From Pseudopithomyces maydicus (taxonomy: Eukaryota > Ascomycota > Dothideomycetes > Pleosporales > Didymosphaeriaceae), in NCBI GenBank assembly GCA_026873275.1, contig JANTUC010000012.1, forward strand, positions 20,001 through 84,000: DNA of 64,000 bases, written 5' to 3'. The position numbers and the translations under genes were made by a program. Positions within the stretch are counted from its first letter, which is position 1. Each line of letters opens with the position of its first letter. Shown one piece after another: positions 36,833 through 47,744 of the stretch. The notes under the pieces were generated by a model, which worked only from the letters and a program-made list of their open reading frames with translations, was not told the origin of the DNA and searched no databases.

Positions 36833-39612
36833 ATGAAACTGGGAGACATGGCTCTCGACCCTAGCACAGTGCCTCCCGACTTGATCGAACGCAAGTCTCT
36901 CTGCTTCTCGCAGCCCATGCCTGGGATGGTCGTTCACGCCGGGGACCAGGGCTTCAACGACGAGTTGCTCCGCCACTACAATGCCGTCGAAAGCAACGCT
37001 GCAGAAGAGTTCGTGCGCCTCAAGGACGACCTGCGCAAGGCCGACATAGAAACTTTCTGGCTCCTGCTCACCGAGGGGTTGGCCAACATTGCTGACGCAC
37101 AGTATGCCTTTGTGTCGAAGCGCATTCTCAGGGACGACAGAGATGTTGCTGTCGAGCTACCGCCCATCGGGGAGCCTGGGGCGTGTCTCATGGGCGCCGC
37201 CTTCTATGTCAACGATGGACACGGGACCAACACCCACATGAACAATTTTAAATATCACGCCTACCAGTGCCCGTGTGCGTACATGAAACACGACAAAATC
37301 TTCATCATCCCGGAGAAACTGAATGACTTTATCGTCAACAATCCAAACGAACTGGTTGTGCCTGGCGAGGCTTATCTTGGAATTCCCCTCTTTGCCGAGG
37401 GGAAGTGTTTTGCGCATTTCGGTGTCATGTGGAGCCCAGAAGGAGCCGCTCGACGACGACTTAGCTGGGGTTATCTGGAAATGCTCTTTCACGGACTCGA
37501 AGATCTCGTTTTGCAGCGTGTCCTGGAAGGAAAGAGCTTCGCCAAGTCTGCCGAGATGGTGAGCCAGGATACAAAAGTAGTGCCACACGAAGCTGTGTCC
37601 ATGGCACAGTCGTTGAAACCGTATGCGCGGAGTCTTTCCCACGAGTTGCGGACTCCGATGCAGGGAGTGGTGGGAACTCTGGATGTCATGATGGCGAACA
37701 TCAAAGAAGTTGCGGAGGATACACATCATGATCCCCGTGTAAGAAAGCTACTGGATTCGCTCAAGGAAAATATTGAAGCCGTACAAGGTCGGTCCTCCAA
37801 CAGTGCGTCTGATGAGTACCATCTGCGCTCTCGAAGCCATGTGCTGCTTGCAATCTTTATTGAGCGCCTCACTAACTGGTCGTAGACTCCTCTCGACGTG
37901 CTGTCGAAGCTGCCGATAATGTTGTCCACGCTTACGACATGAACATGGGTGTGCCGGAGACCCCGACCACCCCACTGGATACCGACTTTTCTAAACTTAA
38001 TGTTTTCCTCCGTGACAGTAGGCCGGATATTCCCGTCACAGGTGACTCGCTATCCTTTGCTCAATATCGAGGTATAAAACGCAAAAGGGAGGAAGTAATG
38101 GCCTGGTCCGGGCAGGTACGGGTGGCAAGAAGTGCACGCCGGCGTGTACGCCACTCCATTTCCGAGGAGCCTGTGAGCAGCAAGGCACGTGCATATTCTT
38201 CCGTAAAGCCAATCAGTGCTTTCGAATCCGTAGAGGGTCTTTGCTCTCGTGGTGGTACTGAAAGTCGCTGTGAGGGCGATTCTGTTATGTCACCCATGTT
38301 CGCCTCAGAACATTCAACCGCTCCTGGACTGCGGTATACGAACATCCGCGAGGTGATTCAATATGTCATCAACGACGCGCTCAAAGTTGGAGGGCGGCCC
38401 GATTCTGCCATTGCGGAAGAAACGGACTTAGGGGAAAGGATAGAGGTACGGACGCGCAGTTCCAGTGGGGAAGCACATTCAAAAATGATCGAATGGATGG
38501 TGTCTACTGATGTGCCAGATACAATTGTAATAGATGAAAAGGATCTTGCCAAGATGATCTCTTGCCTGGCGCTGAACGCTATCAAATTTACGGAACACGG
38601 CTCGATCAACCTTAGAGCATCACTCAGCATCAACGCGCGTTACATTGTCATCAATGTCAAGGACACAGGATCGGGAATCCCCGCTGCATTTTTACCAAAC
38701 CTTTTTAAGCCTTTCTCGAGGGAAGACGATTCGACTACTCGTGCCAGCGAAGGACTAGGTCTTGGGCTGATGGTAGCCAAGGGCCTGGCGCGCAAGCTTG
38801 GTGGAGATCTTTTCTGCCTACGATCTTGTGTATCTGGTCCAGAAAAGGGTTCCGAGTTCGAAATGCGGGTACCATTAACACCTGGAGAGGTGTGTAGTCG
38901 TCCATGCTCACCTTTTGGGTCGCCAACCCCTTCTATACGATCGCATCCGTCCATGGAGACGGCTGCAGACATGGCACTGACGACTAGTACACGTCCACTC
39001 AGTACCCCTCCTCCTACCTCTGAACCTTTCAAGCCAGCACCTCGGACCTCGAACAGTCCTGCTCCTTTGGGTTCGTCTCTCAGCGTACATCATCTTGGAT
39101 TGCCATCTCCTCGCTCCGCGTCGCCGGCTCGCACGCAGTCTACCTCGAAAGGTAGGAGTGCTCCTTCACCAAACGATCATGGCAAGAAATTGGCAGACAT
39201 TCATCCGCTCAACGTTTTAATTGTGGACGACAATCGAATAAATCGGAACGTATTGCGTCACATGCTCAAAAATTTTGGGTACAGGAACGTCTACGAAGCC
39301 TACGATGGCAACGATGCGGTGCAGCAAATGCGAGACAAGGCACAGAGAGGCGACGAAGCCATCGATATCATTTTGATGGATCTATGGATGCCGAGGCTGG
39401 ACGGCTTCCAGGCGACTGAGTTGATTCTCCAAATGGACGAGTTGAGAGAAAAGCCGATTGTGCTTGCGGTGAGTGCAGACGTCACTGACGCGGCGGTTGA
39501 CCGTGCTGGACAAGTGGGGATGAAGGGCTTTCTCACTAAACCCTTTGTGATGCGGGACGTGGAGAGGATGATTGTGCAGCACTGCGCGGCTACTAGCGGT
39601 GGCTCTACGTGA
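36833..39612 (+). CDS. Hybrid histidine kinase (GAF-like sensor, HisKA, HATPase, receiver)
   Basis: Two exons are proposed: 36,833-37,802 and 37,886-39,612 (about 898 residues). The donor at 37,803 (GTGCGT) is preferred. GTCGGT at 37,788 is also in frame and would remove five residues. The N-terminal 250 residues resemble a GAF-type sensor and have no membrane segment. The H-box reads S-L-S-H-E-L-R-T-P-M with the phospho-acceptor His at about 270. The HATPase has the N-box (L-N-A-I-K-F-T), G1 (D-T-G-S-G-I-P) and G2 (G-L-G-L-G). The C-terminal receiver carries D-D-N near its start, phospho-acceptor Asp about 822 in L-M-D-L-W-M-P, and a late Lys in L-T-K-P-F. It is probably a cytosolic sensor feeding the HPt/Skn7-Ssk1 phosphorelay. 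I cannot assign its fungal kinase class. Confidence 0.9.
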
Positions 39613-40506
39613 TGGATTGTCAATTGTGAATTGTGGATTGGGTTTTCATTTTCCCCCTGTGCTGGTTGACAGGTGCACATGTATGATGCACTCGGCACAT
39701 TTGCAGGCGTTTGGACGGGAAAACATTTTTGTATAATGGGTCATGACAGCATAGCGTCGGCGTTGTTGCTTTCGGCGGGATTGTGTATTGCTTTGTGGAT
39801 ATCTTGAATACCCTGTCGATAATTTGGGGGGAAGGGACGATGGAACGGAAGCGGGAAGCGGGAAGCGGGAAGAGGGGGAGCGAGAAGAGGCGGCATTCCG
39901 CCTACTAGCTAATAGTATTTACAACACGTCTCGGATTCAGACTTAAAACACTTGGCTTGATGTGCCGGAAGTCGGAAGGGAAGTGGTGGACTACCTAGTA
40001 CCGGAGGCTCTGGTGGTGCCGACCAGCCCGTGGCGCACCGATTGTGTGGCGCATGACTAGCGCGGGGCGGCCGAGGACGAAAACGGCTTCGTACACAAGG
40101 CTGCGGAGGATGCAGCAGCTCTGCGGAGCAGGTGTGCAGTGTAGCAAGCTGGGGAAGGCACACGGCCGGCACGGGCGACGGGGCAGACGAGCGAGGCAGA
40201 GACGTCGCTAACCAACGGGCGTCGCATGCAGTGGCGGCGCAGGGCATGGCTGGACGGCGACGGTGGTGGATGGCCATGATGATAGTTGCCTGTCCTGCCT
40301 GCTAGCGCGCAAAGGTGGGTCCATGCATTCAGGACAGATTTCTGGGAGAAGTCGCCTCGCGTCGTTGCAAGCCCATCTATATATACAGGCCCTGGCTGCA
40401 ATCCCAACCGTGCAATATTGCAACAGCCCCGCCCTCGATTGCTCTACGTGACCCCAGTCAGCTGCACACCTGCTAGCTAGTCGTTGCTGTGCGTTCGGGC
40501 AGGAGC
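39613..40506. promoter_or_regulatory. Intergenic region upstream of the Ca2+-ATPase
   Basis: It contains the kinase 3' flank, a short purine tandem of GGGAAGC units at about 39,853-39,880, and the promoter/leader of the calcium pump. No coding or RNA feature is convincing. Confidence 0.45.
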
Positions 40507-43500
40507 ATGGAGAATGCCTTCACCAAGAGTCACGCCGAGGTGCTGAGGCAGTTCGGCGTGACGGAAGAGAAGGGCTTGTCAGAGCAGCAAGTCCTGAGCG
40601 CACGAGAGAAACACGGCAAGAATGGTGCGTCAGGCCCTGCCATTGACCTCGTTCCTTGCTGACAGACCCGACAGCCTTGCCTGAAGACCCGCCCACGCCC
40701 ATCTGGGAGCTCATCCTCGAACAGTTCAAGGACCAGCTGGTCATCATCTTGCTGGCCAGCGCAGCCGTGAGCTTTGTTCTTGCCCTGTTCGAGGGTGGCG
40801 ACGACTGGACCGCCTTTGTCGACCCCGCCGTCATCCTCACCATCCTCGTCCTCAATGCCGTCGTGGGCGTGTCGCAGGAAACGAGCGCCGAAAAGGCCAT
40901 TGCCGCTCTACAAGAATACTCGGCCAACGAGGCTAAGGTCGTCCGCAATGGCCGCATTGCCCGCATAAAGGCAGACGATCTGGTGCCTGGGGACGTCATC
41001 TCGGTCGCCGTTGGCGACAGGATCCCCGCAGACTGCAGGATCCTGTCTATCCAGAGCAACAGCTTCAGTGTCGACCAGTCCATCCTCACCGGCGAGAGCG
41101 AGAGCGTTTCCAAGGAGACCCGACCCATCAAGGACGAAAATGCTGTTAAGCAGGATCAGGTCAACATGTTATTTTCCGGCACCACCGTCGTCACCGGCCA
41201 CGCGACTGCCATCGTCGTCTTGACCGGTGCCAACACAGCCATTGGAGACATCCACGAAAGCATTACCTCGCAAATCTCCCAGCCCACGCCTCTGAAAGAG
41301 AAGCTTAATGATTTCGGCGACACCCTGGCCAAGGTCATTACCGCCATCTGCGTACTTGTCTGGCTCATCAACATTCGCAATTTCAACGACCCATCTCATG
41401 GTGGTTTCACTAAAGGTGCCATTTACTATCTCAAAATTGCAGTCTCTCTTGGCGTCGCCGCAATCCCAGAAGGCCTTGCTGTCGTCATTACCACTTGCCT
41501 GGCTCTTGGAACTCGCAAAATGGCAGCGAGGAATGCCGTAGTCCGGAGTCTTCCGTCTGTCGAAACCCTCGGAAGTTGTAGTGTTATCTGTTCCGATAAA
41601 ACTGGCACTTTGACCACAAACCAGATGAGCGTCAACAAGATAGTATTCATCGCAGAAGATGGGAAGGGCCTGGAGGAGTTCGATGTCGAAGGTACCAGCT
41701 TCGCTCCCGAAGGGCGTGTCACTCTACAAGGACAGCTGAGGGAGAATCTGGCCGCCTCTTCTGATACCGTGCGCCAGATTTGCGAAGTCACCGCTCTTTG
41801 CAACGACTCAGCAATTTCCTTGGATCCAAAGAGTGGACAACATGCCTTGATTGGCGAACCCACCGAAGGCGCGTTGCGTGTGCTTGTCGAAAAGGTCGGC
41901 ACTCCTGACCGTGCCTATAACGCCACGCGCTCATCTTTGTCTGCTTCTGAGCGTCTTCATCGCGCAAGCAAGTATTACGAAGAACTATACCCTCGACAAG
42001 CTACCTATGAATTCTCTCGTGACCGCAAGAGCATGTCTGTTCTCGTGCAAAACTCTGGTTCTCAAAAGTTGTTGGTCAAAGGCGCCCCAGAGTCAATTCT
42101 TGATCGATGTTCTCACGTTGTTGTTGGTGAAAACGGGAAGAAAGTTCCTATTAATAAACAAATGGCTTCAATACTCACCAAAGAAATTGTCGATTACGGC
42201 AAGAAGGGACTTCGCGTTCTCGCTCTGGCATCCGTGGACGACATCGGCTCAAACCCTCTATTAAAAGGCGCAAAGACAACTAAAGACTACGCCAAACTGG
42301 AACAGAGTATGACGCTTATCGGTCTTGTTGGTATGCTGGACCCGCCTCGCCCCGAGGTGCGGGCTTCGATCGCCAAATGCCGTTCGGCTGGTATTCGCGT
42401 CATTGTGATAACCGGAGACAATCAGAACACCGCGGAAACGATTTGTCGCCAGATTGGCGTCTTTGGTCAAAACGAAGATACAACGGGCAAGAGCTATACT
42501 GGCCGCGAATTTGATGACTTGAGCGAATCTGAAAAGATGGTAGCCGCCAAAAGAGCATCTTTGTTCTCGCGCGTTGAGCCCACCCACAAACAGAAATTAG
42601 TTGATCTTCTGCAACAGGCCGGTGAGGTTGTTGCCATGACAGGAGATGGCGTCAACGATGCGCCAGCATTGAAGAAGGCCGACATTGGCGTTGCTATGGG
42701 ATCCGGGACTGATGTCGCCAAGCTCGCTGCTGACATGGTCCTCGTGGATGACAACTTTGCCACTATCGAGGGGGCTGTTGAAGAAGGTCGTTCCATTTAC
42801 AACAACACACAGCAATTCATCCGCTACCTCATATCCTCAAATATTGGCGAGGTTGTTTCTATCTTTCTCACGGCGGCTGCTGGTATGCCCGAGGCTTTGA
42901 TTCCTGTCCAACTTCTCTGGGTCAATCTTGTCACAGATGGCCTTCCCGCAACCGCTCTATCATTCAACCCGCCAGATCACGATGTTATGAAGAGACAGCC
43001 ACGCAAGCGTGACGAAGCCCTTGTTGACGGGTGGTTGTTCTTCCGTTACATGGTAATTGGTACTTACGTTGGCGCTGCCACTGTCTTTGGATATGCATGG
43101 TGGTTCATGTTTAACAGTGCCGGACCTCAGATCAACTTTTACCAGCTTTCCCATTTCCATCGCTGTTCGACGCAATTTTCAGAGATTGGATGCGACATGT
43201 TCACCAACGAGTCCTCTCGAACCGCCTCCACCGTCTCGCTCTCCATACTTGTCGTTATCGAAATGCTCAATGCTATGAACGCGCTGTCGTCATCAGAGTC
43301 ATTGCTCACTCTGCCGCTCTGGAAGAACATGATGCTCGTTTATGCCATCTGCCTTTCCATGGCACTGCACTTTGTCTTGCTTTATGTTCCCTTCCTCCAA
43401 GGTCTATTCAGCGTTGTTCCGCTAAACTGGCACGAATGGAAGGCGGTACTAGCGATCAGTGCTCCGATCATGTGAGTTTACCGTACCTGTGCATCCCCAC

Positions 43501-43638
43501 ATTTGTACTTGCTAACATCCTTGTAGTATTATTGACGAAGGCCTCAAGTTCCTTGAACGCAAGTTTTATATGCACACAGCATCCGACGGCGCTTCACAGT
43601 ATGAGCAGAGCGGCAGCGTAAGACCGAAAGCCGAGTAA
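40507..43638 (+). CDS. SERCA-type Ca2+-transporting P-type ATPase
   Basis: Three exons (40,507-40,624, 40,666-43,471, 43,527-43,638) give 1,011 residues, the usual SERCA length. The N-terminus M-E-N-A-F-T-K-S-H starts the actuator region. T-G-E-S lies in the actuator domain, P-E-G-L in transmembrane segment 4, and the phosphorylated Asp in D-K-T-G-T-L-T. The nucleotide-binding K-G-A-P-E and the hinge T-G-D-G-V-N-D-A-P-A are present. Several hydrophobic helices follow, and the tail ends in K-P-A-E. The enzyme pumps cytosolic Ca2+ into the endoplasmic reticulum or a related store using ATP. Fungal counterparts include Neurospora NCA-1. All splice phases are consistent (1 and 2) and there is no frame defect. 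Confidence 0.95.
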
Positions 43639-44134
43639 ATCAGGCAGGCTCGTGCCGCACGGTTGATCCGGTCATTGTAAATAGTACATCGATATTGAAT
43701 GGAAATAAAAAGCCCATGAAAGTACTACATCGGCTTCTGTGAGCAGTCGGCTGAGCATGTCAATTGGCAATGTACTCTACAGATGGCTGCAGCTCGAAGT
43801 ACTGAAGCAAAGGCAGTCTGGCGGCGGTATCTACATTCCATGGCGTTGGAAGAAGGTTGTGTAAAAATTACTAGATAAGCTTGAAAGGCTGAGACCCATG
43901 ATCCGTTTCGAACAGTCAATTATCTATTGTATTACTTCAGTTGGATGATCCGAGGACAACTACGGTACAGAATCCATCCGATTCCCTTGACGTTGGGCCT
44001 TGCGCAATTATATGGTAGTGAATTCATGTTGCATTGTGCCACAATCACATACGCTGCCTGTTCACCACGTCGTGAGCTTCCAAGATTCTCAACCCTTCAG
44101 CCTCTCAGCATGTACAGTAGCAAGATCCATACAC
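43639..44134. other. Convergent 3' flanks of the Ca2+-ATPase and the SAP-repeat gene
   Basis: This is about 500 bp between two stop codons. An AATAAA-like signal is visible near 43,704. There is no ORF or RNA gene of note. Confidence 0.5.
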
Positions 44135-45701
44135 TTAGCTATCTTCATCACTACTACTACTACTACTGTCCTCACTCGTGTCGACGTCCTGGAGAAGGGC
44201 AGCCGGCAATTTTTGTCTTGGTGCCAGAGAGTTGGGTGGCGGCGCGGTCCGGTGGGCAGGCGAGGTGACAGACGCATGGCGGAGCAGATCCTTCAGGCGT
44301 GTTCCTGCATATGGAAGACTCTTCAAGCCGGTCAGTACGCGACGCGGAGGCGTAGATGCCGGCTGAGATGCAGATGGAAATAAACCCTTGCCGGATTGTT
44401 TCGGTGAACGAAGAAGCGGCTGGGAGGCTGTGGCTGTTCTGACTTCTGGAGATGACTGCGAAATCACAGGCGCACGTTCCGGCTGAGCCGATGGCAGAAC
44501 GTAGGGGGTGTTGGGGAGGGAGTGCGCATCACCTCCACCGGGGTTGCCTTGGATACTTCTTCGTCTTCGTCCTTGTCAGAGTCGTTATTAGTCTCAGAGC
44601 TATCTGTGACGCTGTCGGCGCCTCCAGGTAAAGACGCACTCGGAGAAGAGGCCGTGGAACCATCCGAGCCTGTGTCACTCTGAACTTTTGTAGGAGAGGG
44701 TGTCCGTTCCATCCACCGTGCCGGTTGTCGCAGCGTAGATGGAGAGGAGGTTACAGAATTAGCCGGACTAATGTCATTCGCTTCATTCTCTGTTTCTATC
44801 AACGTGGCATACGTTAGCTGAGGGTACACTCGTCGAACGGGATAGTATATGTTCCCAGGTTGACACATCATGCTTACCTGCAACATGTAGCTCCTGGGAT
44901 GCCTCTCTCTTTTGTTCCGCACTACCATCCTCACATGGTGATGCTCCTTCTGTAGGCTCTGCACGTGTTAACTTCGAATCTATTTATCAAGAGATGCTAT
45001 TGAATTGTTTTCGGAAGCAAAACGGCACACTTACCCTCAGTTGTTTGCTCCCCATTCCTTTGCTCCTCAGCTGTTTGCTCCTCGGTTGTTTGCTCCTCTG
45101 TTGTTTGCTCCTCTGTTGTTTGCTCCTCGGCTGTTTGCTCCTCGGCTGTTTGCTCCTCGGCTGTTTGCTCCTCTGTTGTTTGCTCCTCTGTTGTTTGCTC
45201 CTCTGTTGTTTGCTCCTCTGTTGTTTGCTCCTCGGCTGTTTGCTCCTCGGCTGTTTGCACTGGCTCAGATTCACGCAGACGCCGAAGAAGGTCGGCTTTC
45301 TTTCGATTGGTGCCTTGCCCGAGGGCTAAACCACGTATTTTGAGTGCTTCTCTCAGCTCGCGTTGCGTTGATCTCGGACTAAACTGTCCAGTGGTGCGCG
45401 CAAGCGGGCTGGACGGATACTGTTGATCGAATTCAATGAGCCGCCGCACGAAGTCGTGCTTGTTGCGTCGGTTATGCAGTTGGGGCGTCAGACCACGGTC
45501 CCTCAACAGTTGCTGAAGCTCCGATCGGTTAAGATGCTCGTATGTAGACTTGCGGGCGGGCGGAGGAGTCGAGAGCCCAAGTTCTGGCGATGGATCCCGT
45601 GGGCGCGATTGATCGAGCTCGGGCGACTGGTCGCGTTCCTCGACTCGCGACCGCCATTTTATGGGACTGTCGCCGCTCGGTTCACGCTTGCGCTTAGGCA
45701 T
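44135..45701 (-). CDS. SAP-motif nuclear-type protein with TxEEQ pentapeptide repeats
   Basis: I propose four exons: 45,035-45,701, 44,878-44,979, 44,533-44,795 and 44,135-44,482 (459 residues). All have GT..AG ends and consistent phases (1, 1, 0). The start M-P-K-R-K-R-E-P is a likely nuclear localisation signal. Two SAP-like helix pairs follow: L-N-R-S-E-L-Q-Q-L-L-R-D-R-G at about residues 65-100, and T-Q-R-E-L-R-E-A-L-K-I-R-G at about 125-155. SAP motifs bind A/T-rich DNA. Next is a 13-copy T-[AT]-E-E-Q repeat, then a Ser/Thr/Pro-rich acidic region with T-P-S-P motifs, and a C-terminal poly-Ser/Asp tail. I know no named family for the whole protein. Chromatin or RNA-linked work is inference only. 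Confidence 0.72.
45057..45252. repeat. 15-bp coding minisatellite, 13 units
   Basis: Units of the type TGCTCCTCGGCTGTT or TGCTCCTCTGTTGTT are tandemly repeated inside exon 1 of the SAP gene. They encode TAEEQ and TTEEQ. The Ala/Thr variants occur in blocks, consistent with unit amplification. Because the unit length is a multiple of three, the opposite strand is also open, which creates spurious Leu/Cys-rich ORFs. Confidence 0.9.
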
Positions 45702-46024
45702 GGTAGCAATGCGTTGTGCGGAGTCGCAAGGTCGGCGGGGATAGTTTGTAGGAGGTAGGCAACGCCGCCAACGCGTAGGAAGTTGCTGTGGGGCGAACGC
45801 GTTTCTTATCGATAGTGTGAGAGCCCTCTTCCTCTTTGAGAAGGCACCCAAACAATCACACACAACGCAGAACATCACATTCATGAGATCACGCCGCCCA
45901 GTGTCCATATATCCCGATTCTCACAACGGCCTTGATTGAGTCGTGTTCTTTGGATCACCATTTGATTGGTTAGCGGGAAATATTCTTCAAACGCGCTGCC
46001 ACCAGTCTCTAGCCGTGAAATTTC
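45702..46024. promoter_or_regulatory. Promoter region of the SAP gene and 3' flank of the dehydrogenase gene
   Basis: This is 323 bp between the SAP gene start and the upstream minus-strand dehydrogenase stop codon. I see no specific element. Confidence 0.4.
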
Positions 46025-47323
46025 TCATCTTCTAGTTTGTTCAATGAGCTGCTGCTTGAAATGCTGCCGAAATCATGAGTCCCTAGGCAATACGTTACAG
46101 ACGACCCACTTACCTGGCAACTTATTTTCAGGGCGTCTGGGAGGCTTACACGGGGTTCGTACCCGAGCAACCTCCTAGCCTTCGCGATACTCACATACCT
46201 GGTTTTGGTGGCATCCAATATAACCCCCGGCTGAACGTCGCCCTCGTACCGATAACCCATGTCACCCACTCTATACCCCATCCGAGCCACCATGCCGGCT
46301 TCTCTGGTATCCTCAACTCCCAGCGAGGGAAATGGTCGAATTCTTTCCAAACAGCAAGGCACAGATCTCTCACTGTGACTGGTTCGCCGTTGGTGATAAA
46401 GAAAGTTTCCCCAGCAGCGGTTCCTGAATCCTTCAGATTGCGTATGGCAAGGACATGAGCATCCGCGACGTTTGTGACATATACATAATCTTGCAAATTC
46501 ATTCCGGAACCGAGAATAAAAGGGGTTTCGCCATTAGCGATACATCCATGGATAGTAGGGATGGTTACAGGGTCATGGGGACCGAAGATAGGTGCAGATC
46601 TTAGAGCGCATGTTTTGAAAGTGGGTTTGTTGGACGATATGACCAAATTTTCGGCCATCGTCTGTTCTGTGGTCAATAGCGGACACCAAAGATGTAACGC
46701 TCAGGATTTGGAAACCACGGATATTATGAGCGTTCGAGGGTAAGACTATCGACCTGGCTGTAACTTTCATCCAACGACTGGACCTTGTACACGTACAGTG
46801 ATTGCTTGCTTGCCTAGCATATTCAAAAATAAGAAAACAGAAAGGGTCTACACACCTTAGACTGTCCATATATTGTTGTAGCTCTTCCGGTACTCCACGT
46901 TTCATTTGCGTTGTTGAAATCATGGTCGATTTCATCCAACAGCACTGTCACGCTGCTCGTATACACGAAAGCCTCTACTCCATATTCCGTGCTGGCTTTG
47001 ACCACATTACTCGTCCCACCTACATTGATATTGAATACTGCATCTCTGCCTTTTTGGTCATATCTCGCCGCCCCGAGTAAATTGATGGCAACTGTGTGGA
47101 CAACGACAGTGGGTTGCACTTCTTTGAATGTTGTCCGCAACTCTTGTAGATTCATAACGTCACAGCGAATGTAATTAACCTGCGGATAGAATGCTGTCCC
47201 GAGAGATGGGGGATTGACATCGGCTGCCGTTACATCGAATTCTTCTGTTTCGACGAGAGCCTTGACAATCTCTGACCCCAAGAAGCCAGTCCCTCCAGTT
47301 ACAAGAACTTTTGTGAGTGCCAT
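46025..47323 (-). CDS. 3-beta-hydroxysteroid dehydrogenase/ERG26-like NAD(P)-dependent enzyme
   Basis: Exons are proposed at 46,856-47,323, 46,114-46,661 and 46,025-46,048 (8 codons), about 346 residues. The start M-A-L-T-K leads into the Rossmann motif V-T-G-G-T-G-F-L-G. The catalytic Tyr/Lys pair of short-chain dehydrogenases appears as Y-G-Q-S-K at the end of exon 1, preceded by T-S-S. Exon 2 carries G-D-V/Y-V-Y-V-x-N-V-A-D-A-H, a hydrophobic Trp-rich segment (W-W-L-G-W-G) suggesting membrane contact, and K-A-R-R-L-L-G-Y-E-P near the end. The family includes sterol C4 decarboxylases (ERG26), but close relatives act on other substrates. The frame breaks at the C5/G5 run 46,224-46,228. One more G restores S-R-G followed by V-I-L-D-A and a length divisible by three, so I infer an assembly error. 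Confidence 0.82.
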
Positions 47324-47744
47324 ACCGATCCAATGGTATTGATATCGTTAAGGTTTGGTGATAGACGCGTGCACAAGTTTCGTCTTTCTGCAGTGCTCCT
47401 TTATTGTGGCCTGCTCTCAAGATTGCTTAGACGTAATGTGATGATCAAGGTCGTTGCACATACATGAATCGTTTTGCTAAAGTTTTGTCAATGATTGTGT
47501 TGGTTCTCGGGAGAGAAGTATTTCGAAAATGTTGTTTTCCGGCCGCAAAGGTCGTTCAATATTACGTAGATTACGCCAAGCTAGCTTATTTAAGCTGCAC
47601 TAGTGTATAGATCCCAACCCTCGGATGCTTTGCCCATAGTTCTCTCAAGTCGATAATGAGGTATTAAAGTATCACATGAAACATCCTATAAAGTGATATA
47701 GATTAACGATGAATGGTATCATTGATTGGAATGGTCAATAGAAA
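47324..47744. promoter_or_regulatory. Upstream region of the dehydrogenase gene and 3' flank of RRP9
   Basis: This is about 420 moderately A/T-rich bp between two co-oriented minus-strand genes. I see no RNA gene or distinctive motif. Confidence 0.4.

Noticed and set aside
44994..45343. Leu/Cys-rich and Phe/Ala/Pro-rich plus-strand ORFs resembling hydrophobic repeat proteins
   Set aside because: They are antisense translations of the 15-bp TxEEQ minisatellite of the SAP-motif gene.
46216..46255. A 35-nt intron (GTGACA..TTCAG) to repair the dehydrogenase frame
   Set aside because: It is shorter than any other intron here and would delete the conserved T-F-S-R-G stretch. A single missing G explains the frame better.
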